Positions 27,234 to 36,572 of a DNA stretch of 64,000 nt are shown here, in pieces (positions within the stretch are counted from its first letter, which is position 1; the number at the start of each line of letters is the position of its first letter). The position numbers and the translations under genes were made by a program. The stretch spans positions 3,297,545-3,361,544 of the forward strand of contig NZ_KQ031382.1 in assembly GCF_000384335.2 (NCBI RefSeq), in the 5' to 3' direction. This stretch comes from Hyphomicrobium sp. 99. GTDB lineage: Bacteria; Pseudomonadota; Alphaproteobacteria; Rhizobiales; Hyphomicrobiaceae. A model generated the notes under the pieces. It ran no database searches. It saw only the letters and a program-made list of their open reading frames with translations, and was not told where the DNA came from.

Positions 27234-27260
27234 CTAGCACTGTCAATAGGTGAGTGCTAA
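27234..27260 (-). promoter_or_regulatory. CIRCE operator of groESL (HrcA binding site)
   Basis: CTAGCACTG-N9-GAGTGCTAA matches the CIRCE consensus TTAGCACTC-N9-GAGTGCTAA except for two bases in one arm, with the exact 9-bp spacer. It lies about 140 bp upstream of groES, implying a long leader or a site within the promoter. HrcA repression is established for this element. Confidence 0.92.
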
Positions 27261-27496
27261 CGACTGCGATCAATATGAAAATCTGATCCCGTTCGCCCCT
27301 GAATTCCATCAGGTTGCACGCACAAAACATCAGGATGCGTACGCGCGCTTTACGAATTCCGCCGCCGCTGAATAAAGGGGTGGCCGCTGAAGAATGATCA
27401 ATTTAAGGCGTATGCAGAATGGGCGGCAATATCCACTTCGGATATCGCCGCCTATTCGCTGTAATTCAGGCTCTTACTGACTAATAGTCAGATTGA

Positions 27497-27826
27497 TTAA
27501 ATCGAAAAGTCAGCGAGCTTTGCGCCCTTTCTCAGGCGCTCGACCAACCAGTTGGGTTTCCGGCCGCGGCCTGTCCACGTGTCGGATTTGTTCTCGGGAT
27601 TAGCGTACTTCGCAACGCCAACCGACTTGTTTTTTCCCGCTCCGCGGCCCCGCACGCCGCCAAACAATTCGGCAACCGAAAATCCGTGTGTTTCGGCCAT
27701 ATCGGCCACTTTCTTTTTCAACTCGGAACGTTCGCGATCCCGAGCAACGGCGATGGCCCTTTGAACCTTGGATTCAAGATCAACAAGTTCTTTTAGAGAG
27801 AGCTTGTCGACATTGATCGCCGCCAT
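27497..27826 (-). CDS. H-NS family nucleoid-associated protein
   Basis: 109 residues. An N-terminal coiled-coil oligomerisation region (KLSLKELVDLESKVQRAIAVARDRERSELKKK in two halves) leads to a C-terminal DNA-binding domain with KYANPENKSDTWTGRGRKPNWL, the (T)W(T/S)GRGR(K/Q)P core of H-NS/HvrA proteins that inserts into the minor groove of AT-rich DNA. ATG 27826 has GAAAGG upstream; ATG 27844 is an alternative. Confidence 0.92.
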   Translation of the reverse strand: MAAINVDKLSLKELVDLESKVQRAIAVARDRERSELKKKVADMAETHGFSVAELFGGVRGRGAGKNKSVGVAKYANPENKSDTWTGRGRKPNWLVERLRKGAKLADFSI

Positions 27827-27844
27827 CTTCTGAACCTTTCGCAT

Positions 27845-28540
27845 GACAAACTGAAACCTCTATTGAATGCTGCTGGGCGGTGTAACCACATCGGTAAGCC
27901 CTCGCAGCACGAATCTCCGCGATGTGTCACCTTGTCAACGCACACTCATCAATAGTCGTGAATTTTCGGCAAACACTTATTGATGCGAGGGCTAATTGGT
28001 CCGGTGTCTTTTAGGCTGCTGGCCTTCCCAGTTTCTAATGCCTGAGGCTACATATATCTAAATGAAAAAGCAGTCAGTATTGCATTTGAACAAACAAATA
28101 TCAGAGCAAACGTGCGGGTTGAAAAATAGATCCGAAGTCGCCGGTTCGCAATCTCAGATATGTATTTTCGCGCCTTTCGGCATAAGCCGGCCGGCCTATC
28201 CTTAATAAAGAACGCCGAAGGCCTTTGCGAATGGGAGCGCGAAACTCGCCCGTCCCTCTTTTCCCTGCAATAGCCAAGCTCATTTGAGACGGCCCTTTTA
28301 TTACCTAGGGGGCAAAGAGGCCAACCGGGACGGTGCCGGTCGGGTCCGCCCCATTTCCCGTCGATCGATTTGGTCAAGCCCCCAAAATTCCGCCAGTATT
28401 CCCGCCGACCTCAATCAAGCGATTGTTTTGAGCAGAATTGGCCGGGCCAATGAGAAAAAGCCGGCTCCCCGACCTTGCTCTTTTCGCGCTTGGCGGGCCC
28501 CACAGGCTAAAAAGCGCCTGCGCGATGACGAGACCAAGCT
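27845..28540. other. Long intergenic region without a convincing gene
   Basis: About 700 bp, more AT-rich than its surroundings near the H-NS gene. Short frames exist on both strands but show no family motif or ribosome-binding site. It probably holds the H-NS gene promoter; no RNA gene was recognised. Confidence 0.5.
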
Positions 28541-28547
28541 CTAAGTA

Positions 28548-28572
28548 GGAACCGCAACACGACCGGCAAGTT
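28548..28572 (+). promoter_or_regulatory. Possible EcfG-type (general stress) promoter for sodB
   Basis: GGAAC, a 17-bp spacer, then GTT fits the alphaproteobacterial EcfG pattern GGAAC-N16/17-(C)GTT, about 85 bp before the superoxide dismutase ATG. A single short match, so weak evidence. Confidence 0.28.
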
Positions 28573-28657
28573 CAGCCCATGTCTTGTGCAAGCGGATCGC
28601 TAAAGCTACTTTCCCGCGACTTTCGATCCACCCCCAACTCCAATGAGTGGTCGTCCT

Positions 28658-29248
28658 ATGACGCTGAAATTACCTGATCTTCCCTACGCCTATGATGCCC
28701 TCGCGCCTTTCATGTCGGCCGAGACGCTCGAATTCCACCACGACAAACATCACTTGGCGTACGTCGAGAACGGCAACAAGCTCCTCGCTGGCTCCAAATA
28801 CGAGGGCCAGTCGCTCGAAGATATCGTGAAGAATGCTTACGCCGATAAGGCCGTCGGCCTCATCAACAACGTTGGCCAGCACTATAACCATCTTCATTTC
28901 TGGCAATGGATGAAGAAGGGCGGCGGCGGCAAGAAGCTGCCGGGCAGCATCCAGACCCTCGTCGACGGTTACGGCGGGTACGACAAGGTCCGCAACGACT
29001 TCATCGAAGCCGGCAAGGGTCAATTCGGCTCGGGCTGGGCTTGGCTCGCCATCAAGGACGGCAAGCTCGAGGTCGTCAAAACTCCGAACGGCGAGAACCC
29101 GCTGATGTACGGCTCCAAGCCCATCCTCGGTGTCGACGTCTGGGAGCACAGCTATTACATCGACTACCGCAACGCCCGCCCGAAGTACCTTGAGGCGTGG
29201 TTCGACAATCTCGTGAACTGGGAGCACGTCGAGGCGTTGGCCGGTTAA
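28658..29248 (+). CDS. sodB: Superoxide dismutase, Fe/Mn family
   Basis: 196 residues from ATG 28658 (ATG 28643 would add five). Starts with TLKLPDLPYAYDALAPFMSAETLEFHHDKHH; metal ligands are His in EFHHDKHH, His in GQHYNHLHFWQWM, and Asp/His in GVDVWEHSYYIDYRN. The pattern (GQHYNHLHFW) is closer to Fe-type enzymes, but metal use cannot be settled by eye. Cytoplasmic, no signal peptide. Confidence 0.93.
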   Translation: MTLKLPDLPYAYDALAPFMSAETLEFHHDKHHLAYVENGNKLLAGSKYEGQSLEDIVKNAYADKAVGLINNVGQHYNHLHFWQWMKKGGGGKKLPGSIQTLVDGYGGYDKVRNDFIEAGKGQFGSGWAWLAIKDGKLEVVKTPNGENPLMYGSKPILGVDVWEHSYYIDYRNARPKYLEAWFDNLVNWEHVEALAG

Positions 29249-29280
29249 TCCGGTTTCGCTCGCAAAGCGTTTCGATCACC

Positions 29281-29329
29281 GGGGCGTCGCTATGGAATAC
29301 GGCTCGAAAAGCCTGCCATGCGGCGCCCC
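29281..29329. repeat. Imperfect inverted repeat after sodB
   Basis: GGGGCGTCGCTATGG pairs with CCATGCGGCGCCCC across about 20 bp with one mismatch and one bulge. No T run follows on either strand, so it is not a classical terminator, though it could protect the sodB mRNA end. Confidence 0.5.
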
Positions 29330-29463
29330 GATGCCGTTTAAGCGGTTCACGCTCGCGCACATAATATCTTTGGAAACGCCGTTTAATCGTCAGACTGAGC
29401 CTTCCCCGCCATTGCCGCAGCCTTCACGGTGCCGTAAACCGGAAGCTCTATCGAGGGGTTAGA

Positions 29464-30744
29464 GTGCGTTGGGGGTTAGCTAGAGTGCAAGGGCCTAGGC
29501 TACAGGTCGGGCTACTGCTGGTGGCGTCGCTTATGGTCTCCGGTTGCGCGGCTGCGATCCCGCGCAACGGTATCAGCAGCGCCACGTTGGCTGAGACGGC
29601 CGAAATCCCAGGCATGCCCGGCGTCCGCTTCTGGGCCGACGAAGTTCCCCGCAATCCCCTCGCAGAAGTCCGTCGTCGCACGGCGCACATGCCTCCGATC
29701 GGACAGACCGCCAAAACGCGGGACGGCCGAAAGCTCGTCGATACGCTCGCACTGTCGGGAGGCGGATCGGACGGCGCATTCGGCGCTGGCGTCTTGGCTG
29801 GGTGGACGAAGCGCGGCGACCGTCCGGAATTCCAGGTCGTAACCGGCGTCAGCGCCGGCGCCATCATCGCGCCGTTCGCCTTCCTCGGACCTTCGGAAGA
29901 CGAAAAGCTCCGCGTGATCTGGACCCAATACAAGCAGGACCAGGTCGTCACGCCGGAAATCTTGTCCGGCCTCTTCGGCGGCCCGGCGCTCGCGAGCACC
30001 GCGCCGCTTCAGGATCTGATTGCACAATATATAGACCGGCAGTTACTCGACCGGGTTGCGGCCCAGTACAAGCGCGGCCGCGTGCTCTTGGTGCTGACGA
30101 CAAATCTCGACGCTCAGCGCCCCGTCGTTTGGAACATGGGCGAAATCGCACTCAATCGCAGCCCGGAAGCGACAGAGCTTTTCCGCAAAGTCATCCTCGC
30201 CTCCGCCGCCATCCCGGCGGCCTTCCCGCCCGTCAAGATCGAGGTCGTGGCGGGTGGCCAGAACTACGAAGAGTTACACGTCGACGGCGGAACGACGCGC
30301 GAAGTATTTGTGAGCCCGGTCGAAGCCCCGCTCAGCGCCTTTGACTCGCTCTATCCGAACCCGCCTTTGCGCCGCTATTTCATCATCAAGAATGGCAAGG
30401 CAGCGCCTGTGCAGGAGGTCGTGAAGCCGACGACGTTGCAAATTGCGGCGCGATCGATTTCGACTTTGATCAAGAGCCAAAACCAGGGCGAGCTTTATAA
30501 GATCTACCGGGTCGCGCTCGACGGCGGCGCCGATTTCAATTTTATGGCCGTGCCGCCTTCGTTCAATCTGCATACCCAAGAGATTTACGATCCGCGCTAT
30601 CAGGCCGCCCTGTATGCGGAAGGCTTTGCCGAAGGCCGCAGGAACATCTGGCTCAAGTCTCCGCCGGGACAAGCCCCCGCCCCACCTGAAGTCACGCCGC
30701 GTACGAGGGAATTGTCCTCCGCCGCCACACCCGGCAGTGGTTGA
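29464..30744 (+). CDS. Patatin-like phospholipase, predicted lipoprotein
   Basis: 426 residues from a GTG. A lipoprotein signal ends in LMVSGCAA. The patatin fold is complete: glycine-rich oxyanion loop SGGGSDGAFGAG near residue 98, nucleophile motif GVSAGAI near residue 128, and the catalytic Asp in HVDGGTT near residue 276. Expected to hydrolyse acyl esters of lipids at the cell envelope. A Pro-rich C-terminus follows the domain. Confidence 0.88.
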   Translation: MRWGLARVQGPRLQVGLLLVASLMVSGCAAAIPRNGISSATLAETAEIPGMPGVRFWADEVPRNPLAEVRRRTAHMPPIGQTAKTRDGRKLVDTLALSGGGSDGAFGAGVLAGWTKRGDRPEFQVVTGVSAGAIIAPFAFLGPSEDEKLRVIWTQYKQDQVVTPEILSGLFGGPALASTAPLQDLIAQYIDRQLLDRVAAQYKRGRVLLVLTTNLDAQRPVVWNMGEIALNRSPEATELFRKVILASAAIPAAFPPVKIEVVAGGQNYEELHVDGGTTREVFVSPVEAPLSAFDSLYPNPPLRRYFIIKNGKAAPVQEVVKPTTLQIAARSISTLIKSQNQGELYKIYRVALDGGADFNFMAVPPSFNLHTQEIYDPRYQAALYAEGFAEGRRNIWLKSPPGQAPAPPEVTPRTRELSSAATPGSG

Positions 30745-30773
30745 ACCGAAACGCGCACAGCGACAGCTTTCGA

Positions 30774-30812
30774 TAAAAAAAGGCGCCCGGCTGATTGCCC
30801 GGCGCCTGAAAT
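30774..30812 (-). terminator. Terminator between the patatin and DUF4236 genes
   Basis: CAGGCGCCGGGCAATCAGCCGGGCGCC with a long T run on the minus strand (TTTTTTTATCG). It serves the DUF4236 gene; the hairpin could also act on the convergent patatin transcript. Confidence 0.8.
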
Positions 30813-30836
30813 AAAGTCTGCGAGCGGGATGCTCGA

Positions 30837-31133
30837 TCAGAACCAGTGTGGCTGCCACCAATGCAGCAGCGCCTTCACCGTGGTTGGCGAAACCAGATAG
30901 GCGACGCCGACCAGAACTGCGATCAGGATCAAGCCGATGAACAGCGTCGTGCTCAGCGGCGTGCGATAGCTCAGCCCCGTGCCGGGAATGCCGAGCGTGA
31001 CCTGCTCACCATTCTTGCCGACGTTCACCGTCGCGCCGTGGCCGCCGAGGCTGCCGCTGACGCCCGTCTTGCTGAGATTGATGCGAACGCCGGGCAGAAT
31101 GCTGATTGTCTTGCGAAAGCGGAAGTAACCCAT
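30837..31133 (-). CDS. DUF4236 membrane protein
   Basis: 98 residues. The N-terminal MGYFRFRKTISILPGVRINLSKTGVSGSLG plus GATVNVGKNG and TLGIPGTGLSYR is the DUF4236 signature; one membrane helix follows (TTLFIGLILIAVLVGVAYLV). The ATG at 31133 has AGGAGA upstream; the longer frame is not needed. Function unknown. Confidence 0.88.
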   Translation of the reverse strand: MGYFRFRKTISILPGVRINLSKTGVSGSLGGHGATVNVGKNGEQVTLGIPGTGLSYRTPLSTTLFIGLILIAVLVGVAYLVSPTTVKALLHWWQPHWF

Positions 31134-31232
31134 ATCGTTCTCCTCAGCGGCAGAAGCTGCCGTGCGATTCTCTCGCAAAACCTAATGGTTCTGACCGTTG
31201 CTTTCAACGGATAGCAACCGTCGTCCCCCGGC

Positions 31233-32660
31233 TCATCCCTTGCCGCGGAGGATGTTCGAGAACGATGAAAGCCTCTGCTTCAGCTGACCGACGACGGTAT
31301 TTCGTGCCTGCAGCCGCTCGTGCGCTGATTCGCGATCCAATTCCTTGCCGTATTTCTGCAGGTTATCGCGATCACCTTGAACGAGGGCTTTCCGCTCTTC
31401 CGGCGTCAGCGGTCCGACGCGCGACATCGGCGGCCGGATGAGCGTGCGCTCAACCATCGAAGGCTCGCCTTTGCCGTGAAGGAGCGAGACCAGCGCCTCG
31501 CCGACCTTCAGCTCCTGAATGGCGCGCTCCGTATCGATTTCAGGATTGGGGCGGAACGTCTGCGCGGCTGCACGAATGGCTTTCTGCTCCTTCGGCGTGA
31601 AGGCGCGAAGCGCATGTTGTATGCGATTGCCGAGCTGCGCCGAAACGCGGTCAGGCACATCGCCCGGGCTCTGCGTCACGTAATAAACGCCGACGCCTTT
31701 CGAACGGATGAGACGCGTCACCCGTTCGATCTGTTCGAGCACCGCCTTCGGCGCATCGTTGAAAAGAAGATGCGCCTCGTCGAACAGGAATACGAGCTTC
31801 GGCTTGTCGAGATCGCCGACCTCGGGAAGCTTCTCGAACAACTCCGTCAGCAGCCAGAGAAGGAACGTCGCGTAGAGGCGCGGCGTGTTCATCAGCTTCT
31901 CGGCAGCGAGGACGTTGACCACGCCTCGCCCGTCCGGCTGAACCTTGATGAAGTCCATGATGTCGAGCGCCGGCTCACCGAAAAATTTAGCGGCACCCTG
32001 CTCTTCGAGAACCAAAAGACGGCGCTGAATGACACCGACCGTCGCCGGCGCCACGTGACCATACTTGCTTCGGAGCGTCGACGCCTTCATGCCCATTTCG
32101 TCGATGACCGAGCGAAGATCCTTGAGATCGAGGATCGTCATCTTTTCGTCGCCCGCAGCGCGCTGATCCTCGGCCCAACGGAACGCGATATTCAGCACGC
32201 CCTCTTGCGGCTCCGTGAGCTCCATCAGACGCGAAAGAAGAAGCGGCCCCATCTCCTGCACGGTCGCGCGCACGGGATGTCCGTCAACGCCGAAGATGTC
32301 CCAGAAGGCGGTCGGAAACGATGTATTGCCGTAACGCGTCAGGCCGATTTCTTCCGCCCGCTCCACGAGCTTCGGCGACGGCTTGCCCTTCTCGGCGATA
32401 CCTGAAAGATCGCCCTTGATGTCGGCCGCGAAGACCGGAACGCCCGCTGCCGAAAATCCTTCCGCCAGGACTTGTAGCGTCACCGTTTTGCCGGTGCCCG
32501 TCGCGCCCGTGATGAGGCCGTGCCGATTGGCGAGCGCCAGCTCGATGCATTCGGGCTTCAACTCCCCGCCAGACTTGCTGACGCCGATGAGGATGAGCCC
32601 ATCCTGCACGTAGTCGCGAGGATCGGCGACAGGCTCGCCAGCACCGTGCGTTCCAGTCAT
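31233..32660 (-). CDS. HerA-like/DUF853 ATPase
   Basis: 475 residues from an ATG preceded by GGAGGCGAA. Walker [13 protein letters not shown] is near residue 46, Walker [13 protein letters not shown] near residue 255, and an arginine-finger region [18 protein letters not shown] follows. This is the YjgR/DUF853 branch of the FtsK-HerA superfamily, hexameric ring motors; its biological role is not settled. No NurA nuclease partner is adjacent. Confidence 0.88.
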   Translation of the reverse strand: MTGTHGAGEPVADPRDYVQDGLILIGVSKSGGELKPECIELALANRHGLITGATGTGKTVTLQVLAEGFSAAGVPVFAADIKGDLSGIAEKGKPSPKLVERAEEIGLTRYGNTSFPTAFWDIFGVDGHPVRATVQEMGPLLLSRLMELTEPQEGVLNIAFRWAEDQRAAGDEKMTILDLKDLRSVIDEMGMKASTLRSKYGHVAPATVGVIQRRLLVLEEQGAAKFFGEPALDIMDFIKVQPDGRGVVNVLAAEKLMNTPRLYATFLLWLLTELFEKLPEVGDLDKPKLVFLFDEAHLLFNDAPKAVLEQIERVTRLIRSKGVGVYYVTQSPGDVPDRVSAQLGNRIQHALRAFTPKEQKAIRAAAQTFRPNPEIDTERAIQELKVGEALVSLLHGKGEPSMVERTLIRPPMSRVGPLTPEERKALVQGDRDNLQKYGKELDRESAHERLQARNTVVGQLKQRLSSFSNILRGKG

Positions 32661-32876
32661 TTCGCCTCCAACGTATCCTCGAACTCGACTCAATCGGCCG
32701 CTTCGGCCGGTGATGCCATGCGCCGCGGTTCGAAGCAAACCGGCCCGATATCATCTCTGAGCGCGGCAATTGGGCCAACGGCCCAAGAATATTTCACGCT
32801 CGCACCAGCCACTTGAGCGGTATATCGGAAAGCGGGCGTTCCAGTAACGCCCCCTCGCCTGTGGGAGCCAAGTTGT

Positions 32877-34751
32877 ATGACAACCTCGACGAACGAACTG
32901 CACCTCGCAAACGACTTTCCCGCCGCCAGCACTGAACAGTGGCGCGGACTGGTCGATAAGGCGCTGAAGGGCGCCGATTTCGAGAAACGGCTCGTCACCC
33001 GCACGGCCGACGGCATCAAGATCAACCCGCTCTATACCCGTGGCGACGCCCTGCAGAGCGCCGTGAACGCCCTTCCTGGGTCAGCCCCCTTCACCCGCGG
33101 CACGAAACCCGTCCGCGACGGCCTCGGCTGGGACATCCGCACGATCCACATCGAGAGCGATCCCAAGGCACTCAACACCGCGATCCTGGAAGATCTCACA
33201 GGCGGCGTGACCTCGATCGCCCTGCAGGCAGGCGGCAATGGCCTGCCGCCGACGAAGGAGGCTTTCGCCACGGCTCTGAAGGACGTCCTGCTGGACGTCT
33301 GCCCGATCGTCCTCGTCGCTCAGGAGAACTTTTTCGACGCCGCCCTGGCGCTCAACGTCGAATGGGATGCTCGCGGCATAAAGGCCGCCGACCGCCAAGG
33401 CTCCTTCGGCGCCGACCCGATCGGAACGCTCGCAATGACGGGCCGCCTCTCCGAACCGGTCGAGACGGCACTGGCGCGCGCCGTCGCCTTGATGAACACG
33501 ACCGAGGCGAGCCCGCGCGTGCAAGTCATGACCGCCGACGGCGTCGTCGCGCACGTTGCAGGCGCGAGCGAAGCGCAGGAACTGGCCTTCATGCTTTCCG
33601 CGCTCGTGGCCTATCTGCGTGCCGCCGAGCAAGGAGGCATTCCACCCGCCAAGGCTCTCCCGAAAATCAATGTCTCGCTCGCAGCCGACATCGACGAATT
33701 TTCGACGATTGCGAAGCTGCGCGCAGCCCGCCGTTTGATCTGGCGCGTCGCCGATGCTTCGGGCGTGGGTGATGTCGCCTCCGCCGTCAAGCTCAACTGC
33801 CCGACGTCTTACCGCATCATGGCGAAGCGCGACCCCTGGACCAACATCCTGCGCACGACCATCGCCTGCGCCGGCGCAGCGCTCGGCGGAGCGGACGCAA
33901 TCGTCGTCCTTCCCTTCACGTTCGCGCTTGGCAAGCCCGACGCCTTCGCGCGCCGCGTCGCCCGCAACATCCAGATCGTCTGCCAGGAAGAAAGCAATCT
34001 CGGCCGCGTCAACGACCCGGCAGGCGGTTCCTGGTACGTCGAAAACCTGACAGACGATATGGCGAGAAAAGCCTGGGAAATTTTCCAGGACATCGAAGCG
34101 CGCGGCGGCCTCCTCGAATGCCTCCAGTCGGGCTTCATCCAGGAAACCATCGGCAAGACCGCCGAGGCCCGCGCCAAGTCGATCGCGACGGTGCGGCAAG
34201 AGCTGACGGGCGTCAACGCCTTCCCGCTGCTCGGCGATGATGGTGTCCACGCCGAACCCTGGTCCGCGCCAACTCCGCCCGCCACCAAAGCCGCGATCGA
34301 AGTGACGCCGCTGAAGCCGCATCGCCTTGGCGAAGCCTTCGAGGCTCTGCGCGATGCCGCCGACGCACACGGCGGCTTCAAAGTCTTTCTCGCCAGCATG
34401 GGCGAGATCGTCGATCACAACATTCGCACGACTTGGACGAAGAACTACCTCGCAGCAGGCGGCATCACAACGCTCGTAAGCGACGGCTACAAAACGCCGG
34501 AAGACGCAGTCGAAGCCTTCCGCAAATCCGGCGCCGACGCCGCGTGCATCTGCTCGTCCGATGCCGTCAACGCGACGCTCGCCGAACCGGTCGCAAAAGC
34601 GTTGAAAGCCGCGGGCGCCAAGCTGGTCCTTATGGCGGGACGGCCGGGCGAAAAGGAAGCCGCGCTCAAAACGGCAGGCGTCGACCAATTCCTCTTCGCA
34701 GGAGCCGACGCAGTCGCAACGCTCGAGGGACTGCAGAAGAAGCTGACCTAG
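32877..34751 (+). CDS. mutA: Methylmalonyl-CoA mutase, small subunit
   Basis: 624 residues: N-terminal TIM barrel like that of the catalytic subunit and a C-terminal flavodoxin-like domain in which the cobalamin-binding DxHxxG is lost (ASMGEIVDHNIRTTW instead). This is what the non-catalytic beta subunit looks like. It pairs with the large subunit to interconvert methylmalonyl-CoA and succinyl-CoA. The start follows GGGAG. The partner gene lies 3.6 kb downstream instead of adjacent. Confidence 0.93.
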   Translation: MTTSTNELHLANDFPAASTEQWRGLVDKALKGADFEKRLVTRTADGIKINPLYTRGDALQSAVNALPGSAPFTRGTKPVRDGLGWDIRTIHIESDPKALNTAILEDLTGGVTSIALQAGGNGLPPTKEAFATALKDVLLDVCPIVLVAQENFFDAALALNVEWDARGIKAADRQGSFGADPIGTLAMTGRLSEPVETALARAVALMNTTEASPRVQVMTADGVVAHVAGASEAQELAFMLSALVAYLRAAEQGGIPPAKALPKINVSLAADIDEFSTIAKLRAARRLIWRVADASGVGDVASAVKLNCPTSYRIMAKRDPWTNILRTTIACAGAALGGADAIVVLPFTFALGKPDAFARRVARNIQIVCQEESNLGRVNDPAGGSWYVENLTDDMARKAWEIFQDIEARGGLLECLQSGFIQETIGKTAEARAKSIATVRQELTGVNAFPLLGDDGVHAEPWSAPTPPATKAAIEVTPLKPHRLGEAFEALRDAADAHGGFKVFLASMGEIVDHNIRTTWTKNYLAAGGITTLVSDGYKTPEDAVEAFRKSGADAACICSSDAVNATLAEPVAKALKAAGAKLVLMAGRPGEKEAALKTAGVDQFLFAGADAVATLEGLQKKLT

Positions 34752-34773
34752 CGCTCCTCACGAGCGAGCTAAA

Positions 34774-35604
34774 TCAGCAGCCGCAGAATTTTCCCCAGCA
34801 CGTCCGTTCCCTCGTCGCGCAAGTTGAGATCTGCGGCTCCATCGACTGCCCGGGAATGCCGATCTGAAAGGCTTCCTTCGGGATGGTGCCTTGGTTGACC
34901 GCGGGCGGGTTCGGCGCGCCGACAATTACGAAACTGTTCGTTGAAGCAACGCGGCCACTTCTGGTTCGCTCCGCACTTTTCTTTTTGGGCTTACCCTGAG
35001 AGAAGTAGGACGACATCGCGTCGTCTTCCGCATCGACCGGCATTCCGAGACCCATAGCGGGCCGGAAGCGCTTCTCCGAACGCGGCCGGACCGTGGCCGA
35101 AGACTTCGTCTCCGTCTCGGCTGTCGCCTTCGCTGCCGTCTCCTCGGTCTCTTCCTGGGCGGCAGGAACTTCCGTCGCGGTCTGAGCGACCGTCGCAACC
35201 TTCATCGGATCGGCAAGAGCCACGGCAGGCTTTTCGGCCGGGTCCGGAACCGTAAGAGTCATCGCACTTTCGACGATCGCGGGCGTTGGTTGCGGACCTT
35301 GGTTGATCTCGATCTGGTGCCCTTCGGAAGCCACAGCGAATTTCGCACTCAGAGCTTCCGCCGCTGCGACGCGGTTCGATTCAACAAATTGCTCGGTGGC
35401 GAGCACAAATTGGCTGAAGCTCAAGATCGGCACGAACTCCGGAACCGTAATGATTTCTTGTTGAGGCAGTTGCCCGGCATCGGCCGCGTCGGCCTTGTTG
35501 CCTGCTCCGAATTGTAACGGAGCCGAAAAAGCCGATGCGGCGACCACGCCTCCGGCCACGATCAACGCTTTAAATTTCACGACGCATACCCCCACGCGAT
35601 ACAT
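34774..35604 (-). CDS. Exported Ala/Glu-rich protein with a Cys-containing tail, unknown
   Basis: About 276 residues. A signal-like start (VKFKALIVAGGVVAASAFSAP) is followed by a low-complexity stretch (TEVPAAQEETEETAAKATAE) and a C-terminal part with FVIVGAPNPPAVNQG and the closing TCATRERTCWGKFCGC, four Cys in 16 residues. Starts at ATG 35604 or GTG 35580; the longer frame to 35814 would place the signal peptide internally. No domain recognised. Confidence 0.6.
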   Translation of the reverse strand: MYRVGVCVVKFKALIVAGGVVAASAFSAPLQFGAGNKADAADAGQLPQQEIITVPEFVPILSFSQFVLATEQFVESNRVAAAEALSAKFAVASEGHQIEINQGPQPTPAIVESAMTLTVPDPAEKPAVALADPMKVATVAQTATEVPAAQEETEETAAKATAETETKSSATVRPRSEKRFRPAMGLGMPVDAEDDAMSSYFSQGKPKKKSAERTRSGRVASTNSFVIVGAPNPPAVNQGTIPKEAFQIGIPGQSMEPQISTCATRERTCWGKFCGC

Positions 35605-35781
35605 GGGACCACTCGTCCACTCCGGCCCGCACCGGCGCCGTGGCACCCTTTTCACAAATCGGAGTGGTTGGAAGCTCTCTTCCGTAACCCCCCATCTTCC
35701 CACGAGATAATTGGTCAGCAACCAAGGCAGGAGAATGGCCGACTTGCATGCTCCGTTTGAGCAACAGAGCAGCCCTGAAAA

Positions 35782-35814
35782 CAAAAAATGCCGGCTCCGA
35801 TGAAGAGCCGGCAA
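35782..35814 (-). terminator. Rho-independent terminator after the small membrane protein
   Basis: Minus-strand TTGCCGGCTCTTCATCGGAGCCGGCATTTTTTG: 8-bp stem and a T run, about 55 bp after the stop at 35868. Confidence 0.85.
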
Positions 35815-35867
35815 GGTGCTGGGGGAAGGAGCGAGGACGTCGGAGGAAATCGAAAAGTCGATCCGCG

Positions 35868-36071
35868 CTATTCGCGAGCGGACGTCGCGAACACAGCCAT
35901 GATGCCGAGCATCGGAATGGAAGCGAGCACCGAAACGGCCGTCACCGCATACTCGTTGCCGCCTTCGGTCAGCGGCGAGAGGAGCGCTTGCGCGTCAGGC
36001 AGGGCAGCGACCACGACAGTCGCAACGGTGGTGATTGCTGCGGCAGCGGAAGCAACGACGATGCCCGACAT
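35868..36071 (-). CDS. Small two-span membrane protein
   Basis: 67 residues from an ATG with GAGAGGATC upstream. Two hydrophobic helices (VVASAAAAITTVATVVVAAL, YAVTAVSVLASIPMLGIMAVF) joined by a short linker containing LPDAQALLSPLTEGGN. It has its own terminator, supporting a real transcript. Function unknown. Confidence 0.6.
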   Translation of the reverse strand: MSGIVVASAAAAITTVATVVVAALPDAQALLSPLTEGGNEYAVTAVSVLASIPMLGIMAVFATSARE

Positions 36072-36207
36072 GATTGTGATCCTCTCAAATGGCTTCAACA
36101 GCAGGTGATGTCTGATGAGAGGAAGAATGCGCTAATCGAACAGCCGCCGCTGTTCCGCTCGGGACACCTCTTCGAGGCACGCTCCGGTCGCCGGAATGGA
36201 TCAGAAA

Positions 36208-36483
36208 TTACTGCTTGCCGAGCTTCTCGATCTTCGCCGCCATGTCCGGAATGACCGTCATCCGATAAGACCCGTTCTCGCACTTGAGGATCCAAACTTC
36301 CTCGTTGGGTCTCGACGCCTTGTTGTTTTTTTCCGCGCCCTGCGGCTTATCGCAAGGAAAACCCTGCTGACGCACCTGCGCAGCGAGATCGAGGGCCGCG
36401 CCGCTACCAGCCGCTGATGCATTCGTTGCAACGGCTGTGACGGCGAGAAGCAAAGCAGTCGCGATATAGGGGGAGTGCGCCAT
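36208..36483 (-). CDS. Small exported protein with two cysteines
   Basis: 91 residues. A signal peptide (YIATALLLAVTAVATNASAAG) and a mature part of about 65 residues containing Cys in FPCDK and LKCENG, likely a disulfide, plus EVWILKCENGSYRMTVIPDMAAKIE. Such small periplasmic proteins are frequent in this order. Function unknown. Confidence 0.7.
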   Translation of the reverse strand: MAHSPYIATALLLAVTAVATNASAAGSGAALDLAAQVRQQGFPCDKPQGAEKNNKASRPNEEVWILKCENGSYRMTVIPDMAAKIEKLGKQ

Positions 36484-36572
36484 GGAATCCGCTCCGAGGG
36501 AATAGCGCCCTATTGTACGGCAAAAGCGTTCCGGCGGAATGGTCCTACCCGAATTCGCAGTAAATAATGTCC

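Noticed and set aside
28048..28377. 109-codon minus-strand frame in the gap before sodB
   Set aside because: No ribosome-binding site, no motif, irregular composition.
28284..28544. 86-codon plus-strand frame in the same gap
   Set aside because: Arg/Pro/Ala-rich, no start signal, reads like random GC-rich DNA.
33081..34688. 535-codon frame opposite mutA
   Set aside because: Shadow frame; Arg/Gly/Asp-rich with no recognisable family.
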